From Oscillospiraceae bacterium (GTDB lineage: Bacteria > Bacillota > Clostridia > Oscillospirales > UBA929), in assembly GCA_031271525.1 (NCBI GenBank), contig JAISVO010000009.1, forward strand, positions 1 through 8,048: a stretch of 8,048 nt of DNA, given 5' to 3'. Below are positions 1 to 6,117 of the stretch, piece after piece. Position 1 is the stretch's first letter; every line of letters begins with the position of its first letter. The notes under the pieces are model-generated. The model did not search any database, was not told where the DNA came from, and saw only the letters and a list, made by a program, of their open reading frames with translations. Position numbers and translations under genes: made by a program.

Positions 1-368
1 TGCCCGTTCCGGATGTCTTCAAGGTCACGCCGTTGGCGGCAGTCGCCGAGGCGGTCCTGAAAATTACCGGACGCTACCCGGAAGTCGATGTTCAGCGCTT
101 TACCAACGAGGATTGGTACCAGATCAAAAGTAAAAACGCGGCGAAAGAGACCGCCGTCGCGGCGGTCTGCGAAGCGCTCGGCATCACGATGAACGACGCG
201 GCCGCCTTCGGTGACGACCTCAACGACGCCGGGATGCTGAGAGCGTGCGGCGTCGGCGTGGCGGTAGCCAACGCGATTGGCGAGACCCGCGCCGCCGCCG
301 GCTGGTTCTGCCGCGACTGCGACGACGACGGCGTCGCGCATTGGATTGAGGAGAACATACTATTATAA
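1..368 (+). CDS. Cof-type HAD hydrolase, C-terminal part (5' end off window)
   Basis: This is the C-terminal part of a haloacid-dehalogenase-superfamily phosphatase of the Cof/HAD-IIB type; these mostly dephosphorylate sugar phosphates and related small molecules in the cytoplasm. The open frame runs in from the window edge (first full codon at 3), so the TTG at 33 is internal and not the start. Two C-terminal HAD signatures are visible: a lysine in the A-A-K-E-T stretch (144-146), which fits motif III of this subfamily, and G-D-D-L-N-D (210-227), which is motif IV and carries the Mg2+-binding aspartates. The Gly/Val/Ala-rich stretch after it matches the usual G-V-A-V/M-x-N-A segment. The N-terminal DxD nucleophile motif and the cap domain lie outside the window, so substrate cannot be inferred. 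The stop at 366-368 is 17 nt before the isomerase start, which indicates one operon. Confidence 0.85.
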   Translation, partial: PVPDVFKVTPLAAVAEAVLKITGRYPEVDVQRFTNEDWYQIKSKNAAKETAVAAVCEALGITMNDAAAFGDDLNDAGMLRACGVGVAVANAIGETRAAAGWFCRDCDDDGVAHWIEENILL

Positions 369-385
369 TTCAGGAGGCTAACCCG

Positions 386-1351
386 ATGAAATTAGGCGTA
401 TTCACTGTAGCGCTGGGCGACCGAAGCGCCGAGGAGGCGTTCAGGTTTTTGAGCGAGCGCGGCGTCCAGACCGTTGAGATCGGCTGCGGCGGCTACCCCG
501 GGCGGGCGCACTGCGACCCCGAGGTCCTGCTCGGCGACCCCGCTCAACTAATGGCGTTCCAAGATCTGCTGGCTAGGTACGACCTGACGGTCAGCGCGCT
601 GTCGGTCCACAGCAACCATGTACACCCGAACAAGGCGGTGCGGGAGACCGCCGCCGGGCAGTTTACCCTCGCCCTGCGGCTGGCGGAGAAGCTTGGGGTC
701 GATACCGTCGTCACCTTCTCTGGCTGTCCGGGCGACCACGACGGAGCGAAGCTGCCCAACTGGGTCACCTGCGCATGGCCTCCCGACTACGGCGAGGTTT
801 TACGCTACCAGTGGGACGAGGTGCTGATCCCCTTCTGGAAGGGCGCCGCCGCCGAAGCCGCGAAATACGGCGTCACTAAAATCGCACTGGAACTGCACCC
901 CGGCTTCTGCGTCTACAACGCGGCGACCCTCCTGCGGCTCCGTGAGGCGGTGGGGGACGCGATCGGCGCGAACTTCGACCCGAGCCACCTATTCTGGCAG
1001 GGGACCGACCCGGCGCGGGCGATCCTCGCGCTGAAGGGCGCGATCTACCACTTCCATGCGAAGGACACCAACATCAATACATATAACACGGCGGTCAACG
1101 GGGTGTTGGACACCGGCGGTCTGCTCGGTTTGGAAGAGCGTTCTTGGCTCTTCCGCACCGTTGGTTACGGGCATGACGCCCTTGTTTGGAACAACATTGT
1201 GACGGCGCTCCGGCTCGCGGGCTACGACGGCGCGGTCAGCATCGAGCACGAGGACGCGTTTATGTCGATCGAGGAGGGCCTTGACAAGGGAATCCGGTTC
1301 CTCAAAGACGTTCTGCTGTACGAGTCCCCCGCCGAAGCGTGGTGGGCTTAA
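386..1351 (+). CDS. Sugar phosphate isomerase/epimerase (xylose-isomerase-like TIM barrel)
   Basis: This 321-residue cytoplasmic protein belongs to the AP-endonuclease-2/xylose-isomerase-like TIM-barrel superfamily, whose members use a divalent metal for isomerase, epimerase or dehydratase chemistry on sugars and polyols. The likely metal and acid-base residues fall on successive strands: E169 and H171 in A-L-E-L-H-P, D198 and H201 in N-F-D-P-S-H, H222 and H224 in Y-H-F-H-A-K-D, and E287 in S-I-E-H-E-D. The E/D/H/E set is what this superfamily uses. An aromatic-rich segment (N125-Y141, with P-N-W and W-P-P-D-Y) is typical of a subgroup often annotated only as sugar phosphate isomerase/epimerase. 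The ATG at 386 is set by AGGAGG at 372-377, eight bases upstream. It follows the HAD phosphatase in an operon and ends at a shared terminator. The alpha subunits of C-glycoside deglycosidases share this fold, but the small beta subunit is not next to it here. Fold and metal site are well supported; substrate is unknown. Confidence 0.88.
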   Translation: MKLGVFTVALGDRSAEEAFRFLSERGVQTVEIGCGGYPGRAHCDPEVLLGDPAQLMAFQDLLARYDLTVSALSVHSNHVHPNKAVRETAAGQFTLALRLAEKLGVDTVVTFSGCPGDHDGAKLPNWVTCAWPPDYGEVLRYQWDEVLIPFWKGAAAEAAKYGVTKIALELHPGFCVYNAATLLRLREAVGDAIGANFDPSHLFWQGTDPARAILALKGAIYHFHAKDTNINTYNTAVNGVLDTGGLLGLEERSWLFRTVGYGHDALVWNNIVTALRLAGYDGAVSIEHEDAFMSIEEGLDKGIRFLKDVLLYESPAEAWWA

Positions 1352-1364
1352 ACAGGTAACAACG

Positions 1365-1425
1365 AACAGTTAACAGCTGGGGACGGGGGAGATGACTTCC
1401 GTTCCCAGCTGTTATTTGTTTATTG
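1365..1425. repeat. Copy A of a dispersed AACA/GTTAAC-rich repeat around the terminator
   Basis: The 22 bases at 1404-1425 match 6139-6160 in the same orientation at 19 of 22 positions. The 12-mer AACAGTTAACAG at 1365-1376 recurs as its reverse complement at 6165-6176. Copy A is therefore nearly palindromic, with a GTTAAC/AACA-type arm on each side of the hairpin. It encodes the last codons (T-I-N-K) and the stop of the lacI-type gene on the - strand. The matches are read directly; calling it a dispersed family rests on only two copies in this window. Confidence 0.6.
1371..1414. terminator. Bidirectional intrinsic terminator between convergent genes
   Basis: Arms 1371-1386 and 1399-1414 form a 16-bp stem with a single G-T wobble (1382/1403) and a 12-nt loop. 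On the + strand the stem runs into the T-rich 1415-1426, ending the HAD-isomerase operon. On the - strand it is followed by a looser T-containing tract. The stop codon of the convergent lacI-type gene (1412-1414) lies in the outer base pairs of the stem. The flanks carry a repeat that recurs near 6139-6176. Confidence 0.85.
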
Positions 1426-2440
1426 TCTTAACGCTGTTTCGGATGCAAAGCGATACGTCCAAACGGATGATTCTTGGGTCGACAGGCTCCTTCCGCAGGA
1501 TCCGCAGAAGTTGGGCGATCGCGCAGGACGCCTTTTGCGAGACTGTCTGGTGGACCGTCGTCAGTTTGGGCCGGCACTGCACCGACAGCATCGAGTCGTC
1601 GAAGCCGCAGATCGAAATATCCTCCGGAACGCGGCAGCCCCGGTCCTGAAGAAAATTCATCGAATCCACCGCGTAGAAATCCGAGGCGAAGAACAAGGCC
1701 GTGAAACCCCGGAAGTTTTCCTCCATCAGGGCCGACAGGGCGGCGTAGCGTTCCTCGCTCTTGTGGCTCACACGGATGTAATGTTCCTCGCCGGCGGGCA
1801 ACCCGTTGTCCCGCAGGGCGTCGGTAAAGCCCGCGAGCCGTTCGCCGTCGACGCCCATCGGCGGGCTGCCGTCCGCGAGGAAGGCGAGGCGCGTATGCCC
1901 TTGACGGATCAGATACTCCGTCATTTGGTACGCGCCGTTTTTGTCATGTAGGCCGATATTGACATACGGCTTGCCGTCGTCGTAAAAATAGGAGTCTATG
2001 AAGACCAGCGGGGTCTCCGTCCCCTCGGTATAGAGCGCGCAATCGCAGGCGAGCGCGCCGAGGACGATGATCCCCTCTACCTTCCAAGAGGCCGCGATCC
2101 GCAGGCCCTCGCCGACGTTGTCCGAGGTGTACAGCATCATATAGTAGCCGCTGGAGCGGATTTCCTGCTCCAGCGCGCCGATGATCTCGGCGAAGAAGGT
2201 GTCCCTCGCGGCGTTGAACTCGCTCCGCCGCTCATAGCTGAGAATCACGCCGATGATCCGCGATCCGTTGTTGCTCAGAAGCCGCCCCGCCATGTTGGAA
2301 ATATAATTGTGTTCCCGAAGCGTCCGCTCAACCTTCTCACGGGTTTGAGCGGACATCTTCTGGGCGCGCCCGTTGAGTACGTGGGACACCGTGCTGGGGC
2401 TCACCCCGGCGTACTCGGCGATCTGTTTAATCGTGACCAT
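1412..2440 (-). CDS. LacI-family transcriptional regulator
   Basis: This 342-residue protein has the usual length and two-domain layout of LacI/GalR repressors. Residues 3-23 (T-I-K-Q-I-A through S-P-S-T-V-S-H-V-L-N-G) are the N-terminal DNA-binding helix-turn-helix, and the hinge region lies near 50-60. From I63 (I-G-V-I-L) onward it is a periplasmic-binding-protein-like effector domain. R201 (in G-E-R-L-A-G-F), D254 (F-A-S-D) and the G-F-D-D at 279-282 are at positions that commonly shape or line the sugar pocket. The ATG at 2440 has AAGGAGG (2447-2453, - strand) six bases upstream. It is transcribed from its own strong promoter and converges on the HAD-isomerase operon, so a role in controlling a nearby sugar locus is plausible but not shown. 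The C-terminal K-T-I-N-K and the stop come from a repeat/terminator element. Effector and operator are unknown. Confidence 0.93.
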   Translation of the reverse strand: MVTIKQIAEYAGVSPSTVSHVLNGRAQKMSAQTREKVERTLREHNYISNMAGRLLSNNGSRIIGVILSYERRSEFNAARDTFFAEIIGALEQEIRSSGYYMMLYTSDNVGEGLRIAASWKVEGIIVLGALACDCALYTEGTETPLVFIDSYFYDDGKPYVNIGLHDKNGAYQMTEYLIRQGHTRLAFLADGSPPMGVDGERLAGFTDALRDNGLPAGEEHYIRVSHKSEERYAALSALMEENFRGFTALFFASDFYAVDSMNFLQDRGCRVPEDISICGFDDSMLSVQCRPKLTTVHQTVSQKASCAIAQLLRILRKEPVDPRIIRLDVSLCIRNSVKTINK

Positions 2441-2469
2441 CCTGCGCCTCCTTACCCGATCTTTTGCCT

Positions 2470-2498
2470 ATTATACCGCAAAGTGCACAGATAGTCAA
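2470..2498 (-). promoter_or_regulatory. Sigma-A promoter for the lacI-type gene
   Basis: On the - strand, TTGACT (2493-2498) and TATAAT (2470-2475) are separated by exactly 17 bp (2476-2492). This differs from consensus by one base in the -35 box. It lies about 30 bp upstream of the ATG and 17 bp from the ribosome binding site, giving a short leader. The spacer contains the 6-bp palindrome GTGCAC (2483-2488), which is too short to call an operator. Confidence 0.85.
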
Positions 2499-2535
2499 AT
2501 AAAAACAAGAGAAAAATTTGCGGTAACGCGAAACA

Positions 2536-2552
2536 CCTGCCGCGCCGGCAGG
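2536..2552. promoter_or_regulatory. GC-rich perfect inverted repeat between divergent promoters (possible operator)
   Basis: CCTGCCG (2536-2542) and CGGCAGG (2546-2552) are perfect inverted repeats around a 3-nt centre. The site lies upstream of both the lacI-type promoter and the phosphoesterase promoter, and no T-run follows on either strand, so it is not an intrinsic terminator. A protein-binding site is a reasonable guess. It could serve autoregulation by the LacI-type protein, although the odd-length centre is not the most common form for that family. A chance GC-rich hairpin is also possible. Confidence 0.4.
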
Positions 2553-2568
2553 AAGGGTAAACGTGTTG

Positions 2569-2597
2569 TGGAAAATATCCGGGCGGTGTGGTATACT
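2569..2597 (+). promoter_or_regulatory. Extended -10 promoter for the phosphoesterase gene
   Basis: TATACT at 2592-2597 is preceded by TG one base upstream (2589-2590), an extended -10 element. TGGAAA (2569-2574), matching four of six -35 consensus positions, lies 17 bp upstream. Transcription would start near 2604, about 27 nt before the TTG start codon. Confidence 0.65.
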
Positions 2598-2630
2598 GGC
2601 AGGCGAAGGTATTAACAGGGAGGTGCCCGA

Positions 2631-3125
2631 TTGAAACTGCTCGTCCTTTCCGACTCCCACCGGAACGTCAGGCGGATGCTTTTCGCGGCGGAACGGGAAA
2701 AGCCGGACATCATCCTGCATTTGGGCGACCACATTGGCGACGCGTACGAGCTGCGGCGGGCGCTGCCCGGCGTGACGCTCCACGCGGTGGCGGGCAATTG
2801 CGACGCCCCGGGGGAGACTGAGCGTTTGCTGACCCTCGAAGGGGTGAGGGTCTGGATGACCCACGGGCATCTGTTCGGAGTGAAGGGCGGCCTAGACGGT
2901 CTCATTTCCCGCGCGCGGGGTTTGAACGCCAACCTAGCTCTGTACGGACACACCCACATCGCCTCGAACAGGCGGGAGCGGGGGCTATGGCTGATGAACC
3001 CGGGTCAGCTGAGCCGGCATGATGGCGTTCGGGCGGCATCCTACGGCGTCGTGACGGCGGAGGACGGCTCGTTTGTGTGCGACATCCTGACCTTGCCGCC
3101 CGATGGGCGGGAGACGATTGGATAA
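2631..3125 (+). CDS. YfcE/MJ0936-family metallophosphoesterase
   Basis: This 164-residue cytoplasmic protein is a compact calcineurin-like phosphodiesterase of the YfcE/MJ0936 family; characterised relatives hydrolyse model phosphodiesters using two metal ions. All the metal-site motifs are present in order: D8 and H10 in S-D-S-H, D33 in H-L-G-D-H, N56 in A-G-N-C-D, H78 and H80 in T-H-G-H, and H107 and H109 in Y-G-H-T-H. N-P-G-Q-L-S near 123-128 fits the usual C-terminal N-P-G-S strand. Length is normal for the family. The start is TTG at 2631, chosen because AGGGAGGT (2617-2624) is correctly spaced and the S-D-S-H motif then lies at its usual distance from the N terminus. It has its own promoter and is followed by a separately promoted pyruvate kinase gene. 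The physiological substrate is unknown. Confidence 0.92.
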   Translation: MKLLVLSDSHRNVRRMLFAAEREKPDIILHLGDHIGDAYELRRALPGVTLHAVAGNCDAPGETERLLTLEGVRVWMTHGHLFGVKGGLDGLISRARGLNANLALYGHTHIASNRRERGLWLMNPGQLSRHDGVRAASYGVVTAEDGSFVCDILTLPPDGRETIG

Positions 3126-3134
3126 GATAACCGA

Positions 3135-3163
3135 TTGCCTTTTGGGCGGGATTCTGCTATACT
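3135..3163 (+). promoter_or_regulatory. Promoter for pyruvate kinase
   Basis: TTGCCT (3135-3140) and TATACT (3158-3163) are 17 bp apart, and TG at 3155-3156 makes it an extended -10 promoter. It begins ten bases after the phosphoesterase stop codon, so pyruvate kinase can be transcribed independently. The start near 3170 gives a leader of about 47 nt. No terminator for the upstream gene is evident, so read-through is also likely. Confidence 0.75.
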
Positions 3164-3196
3164 GCACAGTGGGTAATTTTGAACCTCTAACCAGCC

Positions 3197-3224
3197 GGGA
3201 GTGAAAAACAACAAAATTGCGTAA
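3197..3224 (+). promoter_or_regulatory. Weak ribosome binding site, forced TTG start, and overlapping 7-codon frame
   Basis: An in-frame TGA at 3202-3204 leaves only one initiation codon before the conserved K-T-K-I-I-C-T-I-G-P sequence: TTG at 3217. The nearest Shine-Dalgarno-like sequence, GGGAG at 3197-3201, is 15 nt upstream, much farther than usual. In another frame, GTG at 3201 opens seven codons ending at TAA 3222-3224, across the TTG. That GTG overlaps the GGGAG and has no purine-rich site of its own, so its translation is doubtful. Confidence 0.6.
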
Positions 3225-4674
3225 GACAAAGATAATCTGTACAATCGGCCCCGCGACCGACCCTCCCGAGGTGATGCGGAGCCTGATCGAAGCGGGGATG
3301 AATGTCGCCCGCCTCAATTTTTCCCACGGGACCTACAAGGAGAAGGCGGAGCGGATCCAAAACCTCTGCGCCCTTCGGGAGGAGATGGGGGTGCCGCTGG
3401 CGCTGCTCGCGGACACCCGGGGACCCGAGATCCGTCTCGGGAAATTCCCCGACGGCCCGGTGCGCCTCCGGGAGGGACAGACCTTTACCCTCGTCGCGGC
3501 CGACATCGAAGGCGACGAGCGGCGCGCCGGGGTCAGTTACCCGGGACTTCCGGCCGATGTTTGCGTCGGCGGGCACCTTATGCTGGACGACGGCTTAATT
3601 GATCTGCGGGTGGAGGGCAAGACCGACACGGAGATCGCCTGCACCGTCTTAAACGGCGGGAAGATTTCCTCCTATAAAGGGGTCAACGCGCCGGGGGTCA
3701 AGCTCCGTCTCCCGTTCATCACCTCGCAGGATCGCGCTGACCTGCGCTTCATCGCGCAGCACCCTTTCTCCTATGTCGCGGCGTCGTTTACCCGGACCGC
3801 CGAGGATATCCGGAGTCTGCGGGATGAGATCACCCGCCACGGCGCGACGGACATCAAGGTCATCGCGAAGATTGAGAACGCCGAGGGCTTGCGGAATATC
3901 GACGCGATTATGGATGTCGCGGACGGGATCATGGTGGCCCGTGGCGACCTCGGGGTGGAGACGCCGCTGGAGGAGCTGCCCGTCCTGCAAAAACAACTGA
4001 TTCAGAACGCCTATCGGCGGGGGATGCCAGTGATTACTGCCACCCAAATGCTGGAGTCGATGATCAAGAATCCCCGCCCGACCCGCGCCGAGACGAGCGA
4101 TGTGGCAAACGCCGTTTATGACGGCACGTCGGCCGTTATGCTGAGCGGGGAGACCGCAGCCGGGGCGTACCCAGCCGAAGCTTGCGCCTGCATGGCGCGG
4201 ATCGCGGAGCGCACCGAGCGGGACATCGACTACAAAAAGCGGTTTATCACCCGTGGGCACACCGAGGAGAACACCATCACAAACGCTGTCGCCCGGGCGG
4301 CGGTTACCATCGCCCACGAGCTGAACTGCCAAGCGATTTTAACGATGTCCGAGACGGGGCGGACCGCCCGCCATGTCTCGAAATACCGCCCGGACTCCCC
4401 CATCATCGCGTGCACCCCCAACGTCAGCGCCTATCATCAGCTGAGCCTGATTTGGGGCGTATCCCCCCTGATCATCCCCGAATGCGAGGATATGGATACC
4501 CTGACGGCCGTCTCGATGCGGACCGCCTGCAGCTCCGGTCTCCTCCGGGAGGGCGACATAGCCGTCGTCACCGCCGGGATTCCGCTGGGCTTATCCGGCG
4601 CGACCAACCTCCTAAAGGTGATTGTGACGGGGGAGGAGATCCGATATCGTCATCCGGCCAAGTCTCCGTTATGA
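3217..4674 (+). CDS. pyk: Pyruvate kinase
   Basis: Pyruvate kinase transfers the phosphate of phosphoenolpyruvate to ADP in the last step of glycolysis. The N terminus (K-T-K-I-I-C-T-I-G-P-A) and R32/N34/S36 in R-L-N-F-S-H-G form the nucleotide and K+ region. D66 and R68 (A-D-T-R-G-P-E) follow, then a B domain from about 70 to 165. The catalytic segment has K218 and E220 (A-K-I-E-N), D244 (A-R-G-D-L-G) and T276 (T-A-T-Q-M-L-E), with the M-L-S-G-E-T-A signature at 308-314. The C-terminal alpha/beta domain ends with S-G-A-T-N-L-L-K-V. At 485 residues it is the short form; the extra phosphohistidine-type domain of some bacilli is absent. The last ten residues (R-Y-R-H-P-A-K-S-P-L) do not resemble the family end and are antisense to a decayed response regulator. 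TTG 3217 is the only possible start. It has its own promoter. Confidence 0.97.
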   Translation: MRKTKIICTIGPATDPPEVMRSLIEAGMNVARLNFSHGTYKEKAERIQNLCALREEMGVPLALLADTRGPEIRLGKFPDGPVRLREGQTFTLVAADIEGDERRAGVSYPGLPADVCVGGHLMLDDGLIDLRVEGKTDTEIACTVLNGGKISSYKGVNAPGVKLRLPFITSQDRADLRFIAQHPFSYVAASFTRTAEDIRSLRDEITRHGATDIKVIAKIENAEGLRNIDAIMDVADGIMVARGDLGVETPLEELPVLQKQLIQNAYRRGMPVITATQMLESMIKNPRPTRAETSDVANAVYDGTSAVMLSGETAAGAYPAEACACMARIAERTERDIDYKKRFITRGHTEENTITNAVARAAVTIAHELNCQAILTMSETGRTARHVSKYRPDSPIIACTPNVSAYHQLSLIWGVSPLIIPECEDMDTLTAVSMRTACSSGLLREGDIAVVTAGIPLGLSGATNLLKVIVTGEEIRYRHPAKSPL

Positions 4675-4911
4675 ATACTGGGCCTGCGCGTTCCGCCAGC
4701 CGCACGCCGTCCAGCTTCTTCATCTGGATGTCGAGGAGGAAGATGTCAAAGGAGCTGTCACCGCCATAGGCGAACAAAAACGCCTCGGCGCTGTCGTAAA
4801 ACGGAGACTGCCGCCGGGATTTCGGACGCCGCCGACCTGTCCCGCACCAGTCCGGGACAGGTATTCTGTTTCGGCTTGGTCATCGTCACAGACAGCGATA
4901 CGGAGAGACAA
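4642..4911 (-). pseudogene. Decayed LytTR/AgrA-type response regulator (receiver domain remnant)
   Basis: Reading the - strand in three frames reconstructs a receiver domain. Frame 1, from TTG 4911, gives S-L-R-I-A-V-C-D-D-D-Q-A-E-T-E-Y-L-S-R, the N-terminal strand with the acidic pocket. Frame 2 (4847-4800) gives V-R-D-R-S-A-A-S-E-I-P-A-A-V-S-V. After one extra T, frame 3 (from 4798) gives Y-D-S-A-E-A-F-L-F-A-Y, then F-D-I-F-L-L-D-I-Q-M with the phospho-acceptor aspartate (codon 4732-4730), then D-G-V-R-L-A-E. It jumps directly to V-F-I-T (4678-4667), so the helix between is deleted. The conserved lysine region and the whole DNA-binding domain are missing. Sequence after T-E-T-W-P-D-D is doubtful. 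A ribosome binding site, AGGAGG (4918-4923), overlaps the tyrS stop, so the frame-1 peptide may still be translated. The order of motifs is strong evidence for a receiver; the LytTR/AgrA class is inferred from the style of the residues. Confidence 0.8.
4835..4862. repeat. Perfect 10-bp inverted repeat inside the response-regulator remnant
   Basis: ACCTGTCCCG (4835-4844) and CGGGACAGGT (4853-4862) are exact inverted repeats with an 8-nt loop. It lies at the point where the remnant changes from frame 1 to frame 2. On the + strand it is followed by ATTCTGTTT, a poor U-tract. It lies about 160 nt past the pyruvate kinase stop and 60 nt past the tyrS stop, and is the only strong hairpin I see between these convergent genes, so it may stop transcription weakly from either side. 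Confidence 0.5.
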
Positions 4912-4921
4912 GGGATCCCTC

Positions 4922-6094
4922 CTACCTAAACATCACTTTCGCGAACTTCCCCTTGCCACGCTTGATCAGCAGCGGAGCCGAACCGGGCAGAATCTCGGCT
5001 GGATCGGTTTTGCGCCCGCCGTCTACCAGAATGCCGCCTTCCTTGCAAAGCCGGCGGGCTTCGCTGCCGCTGGCGGCTAATCCGGCGTCCAAAACCAGCT
5101 TCCAGAGCGGATACTCGCCCGCCGGGAGGGTTACCTCGGCTACGGCGTCGGGAGCTCCGCCGCCCGCCACCGCGTCATACCGCGCCCTTCCCCGTGCCGC
5201 CGCTTCGGGACCGTGGTAGAGCGTGACAATCGCGTCGGCGTAGGCAAAGTGCGCGGCCCGGGCATCGCTTTGCAGAAGCGGGAGGAAGAGTTCGGGCGGC
5301 GCGTCGGTGGTCAGCTTGAAGTACGTTTCAAGCAGCGCGTCGGGGACCCGCATACACTTCTCAAACATCACCTCAGGCTCTTCGTCCACCCCGATGTAGT
5401 TGTCCAGCGACTTGCTCATTTTCTCCACGCCGTCTAGGCCCGGGAGGAGCGGGAAGGTCAGCACCACCTGCGCCGGCTGGTCGTAATCCTTCTGGAGGTT
5501 CCGCGCCATCAGCAGGTTAAACGTCTGGTCGGTGCCGCCGACCTCGATGTCGGCATGGATCTCCACCGAGTCGTAGCCCTGCATCATCGGGTAGAGCAGC
5601 TCGTGCAGACCGATCGGTTGGTTTGCCGCATAGCGCTTCGCGAAATCGTCCCGCTCCAAGATCCGCGCCAACGTCGTCTTGCCGCACAGCGCCAGCACGT
5701 CGGCGAAGGAGAGCTTTCCCAGCCATTCCGAGTTGTAGGTGATCCGGGTCTTCGCCGGATCGAGGATTTTGGTGACCTGCTTGTAGTAGGACTGCCCGTT
5801 CTCCCGTACCTGCTCAAAGGTGAGCGGCACCCGGGTCTTGTTCCGCCCGGAGGGGTCACCGATCATCCCGGTGAAGTCGCCGATGATGAAGACGATGTCG
5901 TGCCCGGCATCCTGCAGCAGACGCAGCTTCCGCAGCGGCACGGTGTGCCCCAGATGTAAATCGGGGCGGGACGGGTCGGCGCCCATTTTGACGGTCAGCG
6001 CCTTTCCGGACTGCAGCAGTTTGAGAAAATCCTCCTCGCTGTAAATCTCCACGGCATCCCGCCGGATAATATCAAAAATCTCTTTCGGTGTCAT
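4922..6094 (-). CDS. tyrS: Tyrosyl-tRNA synthetase (type-2, TyrZ-like)
   Basis: This class I aminoacyl-tRNA synthetase charges tRNA-Tyr in the cytoplasm. At 390 residues it is slightly shorter than the E. coli-type enzyme. The Rossmann domain has the HIGH-type motif H-L-G-H at 47-50, preceded by M-G-A-D-P-S, and the G-D-F-T-G-M-I-G-D-P-S-G-R segment (72-84), which marks the TyrZ-like subgroup. Y168-Q190 (Y-P-M-M-Q-G-Y-D through G-G-T-D-Q) is the tyrosine-binding region. K-M-S-K-S is at 225-229. Residues from about 328 form an S4 RNA-binding domain, with the R-L-C-K-E-G-G and V-D-G-G-R-K elements. ATG 6094 is preceded by AGGAGGT (6101-6107) at six bases. The 59-nt gap to the hydrogenase gene holds a hairpin but no T-box leader and no recognisable promoter, so it probably depends on read-through. 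Its stop overlaps the ribosome binding site of the response-regulator remnant. Confidence 0.97.
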   Translation of the reverse strand: MTPKEIFDIIRRDAVEIYSEEDFLKLLQSGKALTVKMGADPSRPDLHLGHTVPLRKLRLLQDAGHDIVFIIGDFTGMIGDPSGRNKTRVPLTFEQVRENGQSYYKQVTKILDPAKTRITYNSEWLGKLSFADVLALCGKTTLARILERDDFAKRYAANQPIGLHELLYPMMQGYDSVEIHADIEVGGTDQTFNLLMARNLQKDYDQPAQVVLTFPLLPGLDGVEKMSKSLDNYIGVDEEPEVMFEKCMRVPDALLETYFKLTTDAPPELFLPLLQSDARAAHFAYADAIVTLYHGPEAAARGRARYDAVAGGGAPDAVAEVTLPAGEYPLWKLVLDAGLAASGSEARRLCKEGGILVDGGRKTDPAEILPGSAPLLIKRGKGKFAKVMFR

Positions 6095-6117
6095 CGTTTT
6101 ACCTCCTGTTTACCAAA

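Noticed and set aside
33..35. TTG as the start of the HAD gene
   Set aside because: The frame is open upstream to the window edge, and the protein from here would lack the catalytic N-terminal half of the fold.
2483..2488. GTGCAC palindrome inside the lacI-type promoter spacer as an operator
   Set aside because: Only six bases, no extension of symmetry; expected by chance.
3096..3110. CCGCCC-GAT-GGGCGG hairpin at the 3' end of the phosphoesterase gene as a terminator
   Set aside because: Six-bp stem inside the coding region, followed by GAGACG rather than a T-run.
3649..4332. - strand open frame antisense to pyruvate kinase
   Set aside because: Shadow frame with no family resemblance; the + strand carries all catalytic motifs.
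4182..4769. + strand open frame overlapping the pyruvate kinase 3' half and the relic
   Set aside because: Arg/Pro/His-rich out-of-frame translation of the pyruvate kinase sequence, with no domain or convincing ribosome binding site.
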